Source: an uncultured Verrucomicrobia subdivision 3 bacterium (GTDB lineage Bacteria; Verrucomicrobiota; Verrucomicrobiae; Limisphaerales; UBA11358). Taken from it: a DNA stretch of 13,135 nucleotides. Where the stretch lies: positions 1 to 13,135 of the forward strand of contig CAINDH010000226.1 in NCBI GenBank assembly GCA_903847285.1, read 5' to 3'. Both the position numbers and the translations under genes were made by a program. Position 1 is the first letter of the stretch, and every line of letters starts with the position of its first letter. Of this stretch, positions 1 to 7,184 are shown piece after piece. The notes beneath the pieces were generated by a model. That model was not told the origin of the DNA, did not search any database, and worked only from the letters and a program-made list of their open reading frames with translations.

Positions 1-814
1 GGCGAAGACGGACGCGGATGTCATCGTGTTCTGCGGCGTGCATTTCATGGCGGAGACGGCAAAGATTTTGAACCCGAATAAAATCGTGGTGCTGCCGGAC
101 AAAGACGCGGGCTGTTCGCTGGAAGAAAGCTGTCCCGCCCCTGCCCTCGCGAAATTGCAGGCCACGAATCCGAACTTCTGGACGATTGCCTATATCAATT
201 GCAGCGCGGCGGTAAAGGCATTGTGCGATGTCATCGTGACCAGCGGCAACGCGGAGAAAATTGTCAACGCCGCTCCCAAAGACAAAGACCTGCTATTCGT
301 GCCTGACGAAAATCTTGGTCAATGGGTCATAGAACAGACCGGTCGCCAGATGACGTTGTGGAAAGGAAATTGTTACGCTCACGTCGAGTTTCAGCAGGAT
401 CAGGTGCTGGCAGCGAAGCGGCAATTTCCCGATGCGAAAATTGTTGTGCATCCGGAAAGCCTTCGCGAAGTTCGCGAACTGGCGGATGCGGTTTGCTCGA
501 CGGAGAAGATGATCACGTTTTGCAAAAACGATCCGGCCAAGCGTTTCGTCATCGTGACCGAATCGGGTATCATTCATCGAATGCAGAAAGAATGTCCCGG
601 CAAAGAATTCCTCTGCGCGCCGACGTTCAACGCGATGAAGCTGCCGATGGATGGCTGCCGTTGCAGCGAGTGTAAATTCATGAAAATGAATACACTCGAA
701 AAAGTCCGCGACTGCATGAAGAACCTCGCCCCTCGAGTAGAATTATCGACAGAAATTATCCAGCGTGCCCGCGTGCCAATGGAGAGGATGCTGGAAATTT
801 CTGCACGGAGCTGA
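1..814 (+). CDS. nadA: Quinolinate synthase NadA, 5' end outside window
   Basis: NadA condenses iminoaspartate with dihydroxyacetone phosphate to make quinolinate, the precursor of NAD, using an oxygen-sensitive [4Fe-4S] cluster in the cytoplasm. The reading frame is open from base 2, so the start codon and roughly the first 60-90 residues are missing; about 271 residues remain. Family signatures are clear: FCGVHFMAETAKIL, then GCSLEESCP (first cluster Cys, codon 113-115), TSGNA, GNCYAHVEF (second cluster Cys), VHPES, TESGI, and the C-terminal CRCSECKFMKMN that supplies the third cluster Cys. The C-terminal motif is C-x-C-x-x-C, whereas E. coli NadA has C-x-x-C-x-x-C there. The gene converges on phoU and is functionally unrelated to the phosphate genes. 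Identity is very secure. No nadB or nadC is visible. Confidence 0.97.
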   Translation, partial: AKTDADVIVFCGVHFMAETAKILNPNKIVVLPDKDAGCSLEESCPAPALAKLQATNPNFWTIAYINCSAAVKALCDVIVTSGNAEKIVNAAPKDKDLLFVPDENLGQWVIEQTGRQMTLWKGNCYAHVEFQQDQVLAAKRQFPDAKIVVHPESLREVRELADAVCSTEKMITFCKNDPAKRFVIVTESGIIHRMQKECPGKEFLCAPTFNAMKLPMDGCRCSECKFMKMNTLEKVRDCMKNLAPRVELSTEIIQRARVPMERMLEISARS

Positions 815-865
815 ATTGTTTTACCCCTTCAGAGTCAGACCAGCGAGCATAGTTACAGATCAGTT

Positions 866-915
866 AAAAATGCGCCGACAGCTCATCTCGGTTCAATGAC
901 GAGATGGACGCATTT
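866..915. terminator. Bidirectional terminator between nadA and phoU
   Basis: An inner stem pairs CATCTCG (884-890) with CGAGATG (900-906) around a 9-base loop. An outer stem pairs AAATGCG (868-874) with CGCATTT (909-915). The two are separated by an asymmetric internal loop (9 bases on the left, 2 on the right). The plus strand continues as TTTGTTTGATTTT, and the minus strand continues from the other arm as a run of five T. Both strands thus have a hairpin followed by T-rich sequence, which suits the convergent genes nadA and phoU. The rest of the 815-1038 gap holds only a small palindrome, CTGAAA-AAC-TTTCAG (964-978), and on the minus strand a G6-A-T6 tract just after the phoU stop (1027-1038). 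No gene is seen in the gap. Confidence 0.6.
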
Positions 916-1038
916 GTTTGATTTTATGGCGGCGTCTCGCAATTCCTAAAAGCGATTGCGACACTGAAAAACTTTCAGATTGAAAACTTTTGTGCAAAGT
1001 CAGGCAGGGAAACACGCAGAGCACTAAAAAATCCCCCC

Positions 1039-1689
1039 TCAATGCAAGTGGCGGATGTCCTGCGCCTCACAGAGATAGACGACTTCCTCGGCGATATTCT
1101 TAGCGTGGTCGGCAATGCGCTCTAGGCTCTTCGAGGCGACAATCCAATGTAGACAACGCGAAATGGTATCCGGATTTTCCATCATATGCTGCGCGAGGGC
1201 GGCGTGAATTTGCCTATTGAGCGCGTCCACCTCCTTGTCGCGAGGAATGATTGCGCGGGCTGCGGTAGAATCCTTCTGCACGAACGAATCGAGCGCATCC
1301 TTGACCATGGCCAACGCGAGCGTAGCCATGCGCGGTAGGTCGAGATTGATTTTTACCGGCGGTTCCAGTGTGAGGTCGCAGGAGCGCTTGGCAATCTTGG
1401 TGGCCTCGTCGCCGATGCGTTCAAGGTTTTGGGAAATCTTCATCGCCACCATAACAAGGCGGAGGTTACTGGCGAGCGGTGCCTTGGTCAGAAGCTGGAT
1501 GGCCTGCTCATCAATTTCCAACTCATAGCGGTCTATGATATCGTCATCCGCCCGCACCTTTATCGCGAGGTCGTGGTTTCGTTGCATGAGCGACTGGACG
1601 GATTCGTTGACGGCCTTTTCGGAATGGCTCGCCATCACCAAAAGTTTTTGGCGAAGGTTTTCGATGCCAGCTTCAACATGATTTTCCAT
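1039..1689 (-). CDS. phoU: Phosphate signalling and transport regulator PhoU
   Basis: PhoU is a cytoplasmic all-helical protein that links the Pst transporter to the PhoR/PhoB two-component system and represses the Pho regulon when phosphate is plentiful. The product has 216 residues, in the family range (about 210-240). It shows the two internally repeated three-helix bundles typical of PhoU, each with its metal-binding signature: LERIGDEATKIA at residues 89-100 and LERIADHAKNIAEEVVYL at 189-206. An ATG start (1687-1689) follows the pstB stop by 19 bases, so it is the last gene of a pstSCAB-phoU unit. No convincing Shine-Dalgarno sequence precedes it. The partner kinase and response regulator genes are not in the window. 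Confidence 0.97.
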   Translation of the reverse strand: MENHVEAGIENLRQKLLVMASHSEKAVNESVQSLMQRNHDLAIKVRADDDIIDRYELEIDEQAIQLLTKAPLASNLRLVMVAMKISQNLERIGDEATKIAKRSCDLTLEPPVKINLDLPRMATLALAMVKDALDSFVQKDSTAARAIIPRDKEVDALNRQIHAALAQHMMENPDTISRCLHWIVASKSLERIADHAKNIAEEVVYLCEAQDIRHLH

Positions 1690-1708
1690 AAAATAAATTC
1701 CGGATGGT

Positions 1709-2527
1709 TCAGCCGAACCGGCCAGTCACATAGTCTTCCGTGCGCTTCTGCGACGGGTTGGTGAAAATTTTTCCCGTCGACCCAAATTCCACCAGTTCAC
1801 CGATGTAAAAAAACGCCGTCTGATCCGAGATGCGCGCGGCCTGCTGCATATTGTGTGTGACGATGACAATGGTGAATTGTTTTTTCAAATCCAAAATCAA
1901 ATCTTCTACCCGTGCGGTGGCAATGGGGTCCAGTGCGCTAGCCGGTTCGTCCATCAAAATGACTTCCGGCTTTATGGCGATGGCGCGGGCAATGCAAAGC
2001 CGTTGCTGCTGACCGCCAGACAAACCGAGAGCGCTGGAGTGAAGCCGGTCTTTCACTTCGTCCCACAACGCTGCGCCCTGCAAGCTTTCCTCGATGCGCG
2101 CGTCCAAATCCGATTTGGCTTTCACCCCGTGCAACCGCAGACCGTAAGCGACGTTCTCGTAAATGGATTTCGGGAACGGATTCGATTTCTGAAACACCAT
2201 CCCCACGCGCTTGCGGAGTTCGATGACGTCCACATCTTTCGCATAGATGTCGTGGCCGCCGATTTTGAGCGTGCCTTCAATTCGCACGCCGTCAATCAGG
2301 TCATTCATGCGATTGAGGCATCGCAGCAAGGTGGACTTTCCGCAACCGCTCGGCCCGATGAAAGCAGTAACCACTTTCTCGCCAAGATTCAGAGAAATAT
2401 TCTTCAGCGCCTTGCTCGTGCCGTAGTAGAGCGAAACGTTCTCGATGGCGATGAACGGGGCGGCAGCCGCCGCTGGCACAGAGGAGTTATCTGGCGGTGC
2501 CAGTTTTGGGATTAAAGTTTCAGCCAT
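1709..2527 (-). CDS. pstB: Phosphate ABC transporter ATP-binding protein PstB
   Basis: PstB is the cytoplasmic ATPase that drives phosphate import through PstCA. The 272-residue product carries every ABC motif intact: Walker [10 protein letters not shown] (residues 58-66), Q-loop VFQKSNPFP (Gln113), signature LSGGQQQR (169-176), Walker B with D-loop [12 protein letters not shown] (190-201) and the switch His in VTHNM (His225). The PstB-typical C-terminus EDYVTGRFG is present. It is slightly longer than E. coli PstB (257 residues) because of an Ala/Pro-rich N-terminal tail of about 25 residues before the first strand [12 protein letters not shown]. It starts 24 bases after the pstA stop and ends 19 bases before phoU. 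No strong ribosome-binding site is seen. Confidence 0.98.
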   Translation of the reverse strand: MAETLIPKLAPPDNSSVPAAAAAPFIAIENVSLYYGTSKALKNISLNLGEKVVTAFIGPSGCGKSTLLRCLNRMNDLIDGVRIEGTLKIGGHDIYAKDVDVIELRKRVGMVFQKSNPFPKSIYENVAYGLRLHGVKAKSDLDARIEESLQGAALWDEVKDRLHSSALGLSGGQQQRLCIARAIAIKPEVILMDEPASALDPIATARVEDLILDLKKQFTIVIVTHNMQQAARISDQTAFFYIGELVEFGSTGKIFTNPSQKRTEDYVTGRFG

Positions 2528-2551
2528 AACGTGAAAAGGGTTTCGCTTAGT

Positions 2552-3541
2552 TCAACTCATCGCCCGCAGTTTTTTCCGCACGCGCGCACGGATGATGATG
2601 GCCACGATATTCAGCGCGAACGTCAACATCAGCAAGACGAGCACCGTCGCGTAAAGAATCGGGCGAGTCTGCTCGATGTTCGGCGACTGCGTGGACAGCA
2701 CGAAAACATGGTAACCCAAATCCATAAATTGATCGCTTAAATGGCTCGGCAGCGACGCCATGTAATACGCCACCCCGGTGAAAAGAATCGGCGCGACCTC
2801 ACCTGCCGCGCGGCTCACGGCGAGAATACCGCCAGTCATAATGCCGGGCAACGCCTGCGGCAAAACAATTTTCAAAATAGTTTCCAGCTTTGTCGCACCC
2901 AGCGCTAGGCTGGCTTCACGCAAGCCGGGAGGAATGGCTTTTAAGGATTCTTCCGTGGCGACGATAACCACCGGCAGGGTCATCACGGCCAAGGTGAGTG
3001 ATGCCCAGATTAACGCTGGCTGCCCCCAAACGGCTTCGGAATGGTGCAACACGTCATCCAGATGTTTACCGACGAAGTTGATGAAGAAACCAAGGCCAAA
3101 CAAACCAAAGACGATGGACGGCACACCGGCGAGATTGTTTACGGCGGCACGAATGATGCGCGTGATGATTGAGGTGTTCGACGCATATTCCGTCAGGTAA
3201 ATCGCCGTGATGACACCGACGGGAATCACGAAGATGGTCATCACAATCACGCGGAAGGCTGTGCCGACAATCATCGGCAACACGCCGGTTGTTTGCGGAT
3301 CAAAAAAATCTTTTTTTGGAATGGTGGAGACGAAATGCCAGGAGAGTCCGCCCCAGCCATTGTAAATAATGTTCACCAGAATCGTGGCGAGAATGCCAAG
3401 GATGAACAGCGTGGCTAACCCGGTCAGCCCGGAGAAGAAGAATGACCAGAAATCAAATTTCTCCGCGCGAAAATTACGCGTGATACGCGCCGTATCGCCG
3501 GAATTTTCCGGCAGGTATTGACCGGGCGTCACAGTGTTCAT
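2552..3541 (-). CDS. pstA: Phosphate ABC transporter permease PstA
   Basis: PstA forms, with PstC, the inner-membrane phosphate channel. The 329-residue product has a cytoplasmic N-terminal tail of about 30 residues, a first membrane helix around residues 33-60, and the conserved permease core from GVLPMIVGTAFR onwards. The EAA coupling loop that contacts PstB lies at about 198-233 (ESLKAIPPGLREASLALGAT). The core ends with the PstA-typical RAAGEVAPILFT and a final helix near 296-318. It is about 30 residues longer than E. coli PstA (296), mainly through the N-terminal tail. Its ATG overlaps the pstC stop as ATGA (3538-3541 on the minus strand), a sign of translational coupling. Confidence 0.97.
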   Translation of the reverse strand: MNTVTPGQYLPENSGDTARITRNFRAEKFDFWSFFFSGLTGLATLFILGILATILVNIIYNGWGGLSWHFVSTIPKKDFFDPQTTGVLPMIVGTAFRVIVMTIFVIPVGVITAIYLTEYASNTSIITRIIRAAVNNLAGVPSIVFGLFGLGFFINFVGKHLDDVLHHSEAVWGQPALIWASLTLAVMTLPVVIVATEESLKAIPPGLREASLALGATKLETILKIVLPQALPGIMTGGILAVSRAAGEVAPILFTGVAYYMASLPSHLSDQFMDLGYHVFVLSTQSPNIEQTRPILYATVLVLLMLTFALNIVAIIIRARVRKKLRAMS

Positions 3542-4725
3542 CGCTTGCCCTCCAATTTGTTTTTGAAGCGATGAATCACGAAGTCGCCGACCATGTTGGA
3601 AATAAACGTGGCTGCGAAGAGCAAAGCGCCCAGCATGAAAAGAATACGATAGTGGGGCCCACCATTCACGGCTTCCGCCATTTCCGCCGCGATAGTGGTG
3701 GTGATGCTGCGGGCCGAATCAAAAACGCTCCACGACATCACGCTGGCGGAGCAGACCATCAACACAATCATCGTTTCACCAATCGCGCGGCCAAAGCCCA
3801 GCACGGCGGCGGCAAAAACTCCGGGCAACGCGGCGGGCAGAACGATTTGCCACGCGGTCTGCCAGCGCGACGCGCCGAGTGCGAGAGCGCCCTGCGTGTA
3901 AGCACGAGGCACGCTGGTAAGCGCATCTTCGGCGATGGAGAAGATCACAGGGATGACCGCAAAGCCCAGCGCGATGCCCGCGACGAAGGCATTCAGACGC
4001 GTCTCGTAACCAAAAATCTTTTGCAGCACCGTAGCCATCACGATGAGTGCAAACACGCCGATGACGACGGAGGGAATTCCCGAAAGCATTTCAATCATTG
4101 GCTTGACGGTTTCACGGACACGCGGACGGGCGAGTTGGGAAACATAAATCGCAGCGCCCACCGCCAGCGGAACGGCAAAGAACAAACCAATCAAAGTAAT
4201 TTTCAGCGTGCCGACGAAGAGCGGAATGACGTTGAATTTTTTAATCTGGCCGACAGGCTGCCAGATGTTTTCTGGCTTATCGTAACCGGTCCATTGGTGC
4301 GAACGGACAAGGTATTTTAATTCGGTCGTGTTGATGCGAGCATCGGGGTCGTTACGGAAATTTTCCGGAATTTCATTCTGCGCCTCGACTTTCACATCCA
4401 TCAGGGTGCGAAGCGTTTCCTTGTCCATTTCAGCAAACTGCTTGGGGGTGAGCTCAAGGTAGGCCTGCAATTCGGCGGGCGTGTGCTGATCCATCTCGGC
4501 GGGTGGAATGGGCTTTTGCACGAGCGCGGTGTTGACCTTGCCAAAAAAAACCGGCAGCGCCTCGCGCGCGACGAACAGAAAAATCAGCAGCACCATCGCG
4601 ATAGCTGAAAGCGAGACGAGGAAAATAAATTTCTCCGCGAGCCATTCCACCGGGCGCGCCTTGTGGCCGCGATGAATGCCAATCCAACCAGGACTGTTAG
4701 TCGAATTTTTTTCGGCGGAATTCAA
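3538..4725 (-). CDS. pstC: Phosphate ABC transporter permease PstC with long periplasmic loop
   Basis: PstC is the second channel subunit of the Pst phosphate importer. Residues 33-53 form the first membrane helix, and the permease core starts near residue 165 (NVIPLFVGTLKITLIGL). The EAA loop that meets PstB is at about 266-302 (EDALTSVPRAYTQGALALGA), followed by FGRAIGETMIVLM. At 395 residues it is much longer than E. coli PstC (319). The excess is a charged stretch of about 95 residues between helix 1 and the core (about 62-158), predicted periplasmic. The start is uncertain. An in-frame TAA lies five codons before the TTG at 4723-4725, and the first plausible alternative is GTG at 4648-4650, which is preceded by AAGG about 8 bases upstream; that shorter form still keeps the first helix. 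The gene overlaps pstA by 4 bases. Confidence 0.95.
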   Translation of the reverse strand: MNSAEKNSTNSPGWIGIHRGHKARPVEWLAEKFIFLVSLSAIAMVLLIFLFVAREALPVFFGKVNTALVQKPIPPAEMDQHTPAELQAYLELTPKQFAEMDKETLRTLMDVKVEAQNEIPENFRNDPDARINTTELKYLVRSHQWTGYDKPENIWQPVGQIKKFNVIPLFVGTLKITLIGLFFAVPLAVGAAIYVSQLARPRVRETVKPMIEMLSGIPSVVIGVFALIVMATVLQKIFGYETRLNAFVAGIALGFAVIPVIFSIAEDALTSVPRAYTQGALALGASRWQTAWQIVLPAALPGVFAAAVLGFGRAIGETMIVLMVCSASVMSWSVFDSARSITTTIAAEMAEAVNGGPHYRILFMLGALLFAATFISNMVGDFVIHRFKNKLEGKR

Positions 4726-4736
4726 GCGGCGTAAAA

Positions 4737-4792
4737 GTTATGCGGGCGGCGCGTATTTCTCAATGGAGAAACCGCACCGCCCGCGTGATAAC
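4737..4792 (-). promoter_or_regulatory. Large hairpin between pstS and pstC
   Basis: The 90-bp gap between pstS and pstC holds a nested inverted repeat. GTTAT (4737-4741) pairs with ATAAC (4788-4792), GCGGGCGG (4742-4749) pairs perfectly with CCGCCCGC (4777-4784), and an inner stem pairs TTTCTC (4756-4761) with GAGAAA (4766-4771) around a 4-base loop. On the transcribed minus strand the structure is followed by CTTTTA. Such a hairpin just after a binding-protein gene commonly acts as a partial terminator or a block to 3' exonucleases, so that the binding protein is made in excess of the membrane subunits. That role is inferred; the pairing itself is seen directly. Confidence 0.72.
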
Positions 4793-4815
4793 TAGTGGAG
4801 GAACAAGTAATCAAA

Positions 4816-5661
4816 TCAATTTCCAGCTCGCTGGGCCTTCGGCAACGGATAATAACCGACTTGTGTCACATACTTCTGGCCGGCATCGCTGCGCATCCAG
4901 TTCAAGTAGGCGGCCACTTCGCCCTTGTCTTTGGACGGGTCGAGATAGACGTAGAGGTAGCGCCAGATGGAATAGCTCTGGTTGACGACGGTTTCCTCGG
5001 TCGGCGTGATGGCCGGGGAATTTTCATCCTTCTTAATAGCGAGCAGTTTGCTGCCGCCGCCGTAAGCCGCGCCGCCGTATCCGATGGCATTTTTGTCTTT
5101 GACGACGGACTGGACGATCAGCGCGGTTCCTTGCTGGGTCTGTGCGCTAGCGGCAAAGTCGCTCCCCTTCAAGACGTGTTCCTTGAAGAACTCGTAAGTG
5201 CCGGAACTATTCTCGCGGCTGTAAACCGTGATGGGAGCATCCGCACCGCCAACATCTTTCCAGTTTTTAACTTTGCCGGTGAAGATGTCTTTCACCTGGT
5301 CGAGGGTGAGTTCCTTGACAGGATTTTCGGGGTTCACATAAACGGAAAGGCCGTCGAGCGCGACTTTGTATTCCGTGGGGCGCTTGCCATTGAACACCTT
5401 GATGCAGTTGGCGATTTCCGCCGCCTTGGCTTTGCGAGAAGCATCGCACAAATCAGTCGTCTGGTTTTGCAACGCGGCAAAACCCGTGCCAGTGCCGCCG
5501 CCGGAGACTTGAATCTTAGTTTCCTTGTGTTCGCCCATATAGACCTCAGCCCACTTCTGGGCGAGGACGACGAGGGTGTCGGAACCTTTTACTGTGATGG
5601 TTCCCGCTTGCAGATTAGCGGCGAGCGCCGCAACGGACAGGATGGCAAATAATTTTTTCAT
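4816..5661 (-). CDS. pstS: Periplasmic phosphate-binding protein PstS
   Basis: PstS captures inorganic phosphate in the periplasm and delivers it to PstCA. The 281-residue product begins with a signal peptide, MKKLFAILSVAALAANLQA, cut near residue 19. The mature protein opens with TITVKGSDTL, the phosphate-contacting start typical of the family. Other ligand-binding segments are SGGGTGTGFAAL (53-64), DLCDASRKAK (70-79) and SRENSSGTYEFF (148-159). There is no lipobox Cys, so it is a soluble periplasmic protein. It is shorter than E. coli PstS (346), as in the compact PstS subfamily. The ATG (5659-5661) lies 36 bases downstream of a Pho box, so it should be induced by phosphate starvation. No Shine-Dalgarno sequence is obvious. 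Confidence 0.97.
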   Translation of the reverse strand: MKKLFAILSVAALAANLQAGTITVKGSDTLVVLAQKWAEVYMGEHKETKIQVSGGGTGTGFAALQNQTTDLCDASRKAKAAEIANCIKVFNGKRPTEYKVALDGLSVYVNPENPVKELTLDQVKDIFTGKVKNWKDVGGADAPITVYSRENSSGTYEFFKEHVLKGSDFAASAQTQQGTALIVQSVVKDKNAIGYGGAAYGGGSKLLAIKKDENSPAITPTEETVVNQSYSIWRYLYVYLDPSKDKGEVAAYLNWMRSDAGQKYVTQVGYYPLPKAQRAGN

Positions 5662-5697
5662 AGCAGAATGTTAAACCGATTTTGTTTTCAGACGTTA

Positions 5698-5715
5698 GTT
5701 ACAATTGGGTGACAA
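5698..5715 (-). promoter_or_regulatory. Pho box upstream of pstS
   Basis: Read on the minus strand this is TTGTCACCCAATTGTAAC: two 7-base direct repeats (TTGTCAC and TTGTAAC) separated by 4 bases, the layout of the PhoB-binding Pho box (CTGTCAT-N4-CTGTCAT in E. coli). It starts at the first base after the porin stop codon and ends 36 bases before the pstS ATG, so pstS has its own phosphate-controlled promoter. A possible -10 box, CAAAAT (5679-5684 on the minus strand), lies 13 bases downstream and matches the consensus at 4 of 6 positions. It differs from the porin Pho box at one base. Confidence 0.82.
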
Positions 5716-7080
5716 TCAAAATTTCCACATCGCGTCCACCTGCATCCGGCTCATACCGCTCTGCGAGTTTGCCGGAAACTCGTTGATTAGATCGGTGGCG
5801 AACCACTTGAGCGACAGCGTAAGCGAGTCACTGGGCGAATAGGCGAACTTGACAACGTGGCCTTTGGAATTCGGGCCAGAGCCGTAGCCTACGCCCGCGC
5901 CAGAGTTAACGGGAGAATTGGCCTGACCGTAGAACGCGCCGAAATCGGAATCCGTGAGCTCTTCCCACGCCGAGTTAGCCCCGAGCCATTTGTAGGTATA
6001 GGAAACCTCCCAGGTTTTTTTCTTACCCGATTTGCCAAACGTGATGCCGGTTGACCACGCGTAGTTATCGGCACCGCTGGGCGCTCCGGGGTTGATGACG
6101 TATTCGCCGCTCAACTTGACCGGGAAGGCGCCAGTATAAAATGGTGCACTTTCGAAGTTGTAGGTCACAGAGGCATCAAGGTCCACTGGGTTGAAATGGT
6201 AAGTCAACGAGCCGTCGCCGTTGCGCGCGTTGCCCCGGTTTTGATTTGGAACCGCAGCCGTCGTGAGCGAGGTGCGGCTTATCATCGGCAAGTAAGCTAC
6301 ACCAGCACTGCTGCTCCACTTGGTGTTCCACGCGGCATCCCAGCGCGCTTGCGCACCGAACAGCCACGGATCTTTTTCATTGGAGGAAATTTCATCCAAC
6401 ACGAAGCCTCCCGCGTTCAGTTTGAGGCTGTGGACACTGTTCAACTGATATGCGAATTGCCCCGCCAATCCTTCAGGCGTGTAATCCGGATCCATAATGA
6501 GATCAGAAAGCACGAACGGATTCTCCATCTTGCCAACCGTGAAGCCGCCGGAAAATGCGCCCGTGAAAGGCGTCCACTTACCATAAGCCTGGTCGATATA
6601 AACGAGTTTCTTCGAGCCATTGTTCTGCATCGTGGTGTTGCCGGAAATCGGGTCACCCTCATTGTTTGAGCCGCCGCTAGCAGCATCACTGGAAGTAATT
6701 TTGAAACCCGCCTCAAAATTATCCAGCATCGTCACCGCGAGACCAGCACGGACGCGGTAACGCAGGCGATTGCGGTCAACGAAATTTTGGTTCTCGGAAT
6801 AAAAACCCTCAAAACGTCCGCGCACATCACCGCTGATTTTGTAGCCGCTCACCCAGTCCGGCATCCCGGTCTTAGCCTGAAGAGCGGTGCTGAAATTTTT
6901 GTCGGCTTCGTCGCGCAAATCCTTCGCTTCGGTCGACGTTAAAATTCCTTTGTCCACTAGCTTGTCAATCAGCGCGTCCGATGACTGTGCGTGAGATTGG
7001 GAAGTGAAGGCAGTTAACGCAGCCGTTCCGGCCAGCAAGGCCAATTTGGTGTTCGAGTTCTTGGTTTTGAATGGTTTCAT
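5716..7080 (-). CDS. Outer-membrane porin, Porin_5-like, Pho-linked
   Basis: The product (454 residues from the chosen start) looks like a beta-barrel porin of the 'putative porin' Porin_5 type. I chose the ATG at 7078-7080 because it gives a good signal peptide (cut after SQSHA, residue 31). The same frame is open upstream to 7188, but that extension would run through the Pho box. After the signal comes a short helical segment (ALIDKLVDKGILTSTEAKDL), then the barrel starting DVRGRFEGFYSENQNFVDRN, with the family-like stretch VGKMENPFVLSDLIMDPDY. It has alternating barrel strands and a C-terminal Phe (MQVDAMWKF), the outer-membrane assembly signal. Placement between a Pho box and pstS suggests passage of phosphate or phosphorylated compounds, like OprP or PhoE elsewhere. 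That is inference, since no OprP-type Lys/Arg ladder could be confirmed by eye. Confidence 0.88.
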   Translation of the reverse strand: MKPFKTKNSNTKLALLAGTAALTAFTSQSHAQSSDALIDKLVDKGILTSTEAKDLRDEADKNFSTALQAKTGMPDWVSGYKISGDVRGRFEGFYSENQNFVDRNRLRYRVRAGLAVTMLDNFEAGFKITSSDAASGGSNNEGDPISGNTTMQNNGSKKLVYIDQAYGKWTPFTGAFSGGFTVGKMENPFVLSDLIMDPDYTPEGLAGQFAYQLNSVHSLKLNAGGFVLDEISSNEKDPWLFGAQARWDAAWNTKWSSSAGVAYLPMISRTSLTTAAVPNQNRGNARNGDGSLTYHFNPVDLDASVTYNFESAPFYTGAFPVKLSGEYVINPGAPSGADNYAWSTGITFGKSGKKKTWEVSYTYKWLGANSAWEELTDSDFGAFYGQANSPVNSGAGVGYGSGPNSKGHVVKFAYSPSDSLTLSLKWFATDLINEFPANSQSGMSRMQVDAMWKF

Positions 7081-7128
7081 GTTGGCGTGGTTTGAAATGC
7101 GCAAACACTTTGCCGCCATTGCGTTACA

Positions 7129-7162
7129 GGAATAAGTCGCCAATGTTACAATTGTGTGACAA
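7129..7162 (-). promoter_or_regulatory. Pho box and -10 element upstream of the porin
   Basis: On the minus strand 7162-7145 reads TTGTCACACAATTGTAAC, two 7-base repeats with a 4-base spacer, as in a Pho box. After a 10-base gap comes TATTCC (7134-7129), well placed as the -10 hexamer of a PhoB-activated promoter, where the Pho box replaces the -35. A further heptamer, CTGTAAC (7129-7123), lies 22 bases (two 11-base periods) beyond the second repeat and could be an extra half-site or chance. The porin ATG is at 7080, which leaves a leader of about 40 bases. Confidence 0.82.
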
Positions 7163-7180
7163 CCGAGGCGGCTTGTCACA
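7155..7180 (-). terminator. Inverted repeat after the methyltransferase, sharing the Pho box
   Basis: TGTGACAA (7155-7162) and TTGTCACA (7173-7180) are perfect inverted repeats around a 10-base loop. The structure begins a few bases after the stop codon of the RNA methyltransferase gene, and its distal arm is the first half-site of the porin Pho box. On the minus strand it is followed by CAATTG rather than a clean T-run, so termination would be weak. It may be only a second, inverted PhoB half-site. Confidence 0.35.
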
Positions 7181-7184
7181 AACC

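Noticed and set aside
1853..2515. 220-codon open frame opposite pstB
   Set aside because: Fully antisense to an intact ABC ATPase; no recognisable motif.
3571..4320. 249-codon open frame opposite pstC
   Set aside because: The translation is rich in His, Arg, Asp and Gly with no domain, as expected from the antisense of a membrane protein gene.
4867..4880. TGTGTCACAT near the 3' end of pstS as another Pho-box-like site
   Set aside because: It lies inside coding sequence and lacks a second heptamer at the 11-base period.
4795..5652. 285-codon open frame on the plus strand opposite pstS
   Set aside because: It mirrors pstS almost end to end, its protein resembles no family, and pstS has a full set of motifs and a signal peptide. 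It is a codon-bias shadow.
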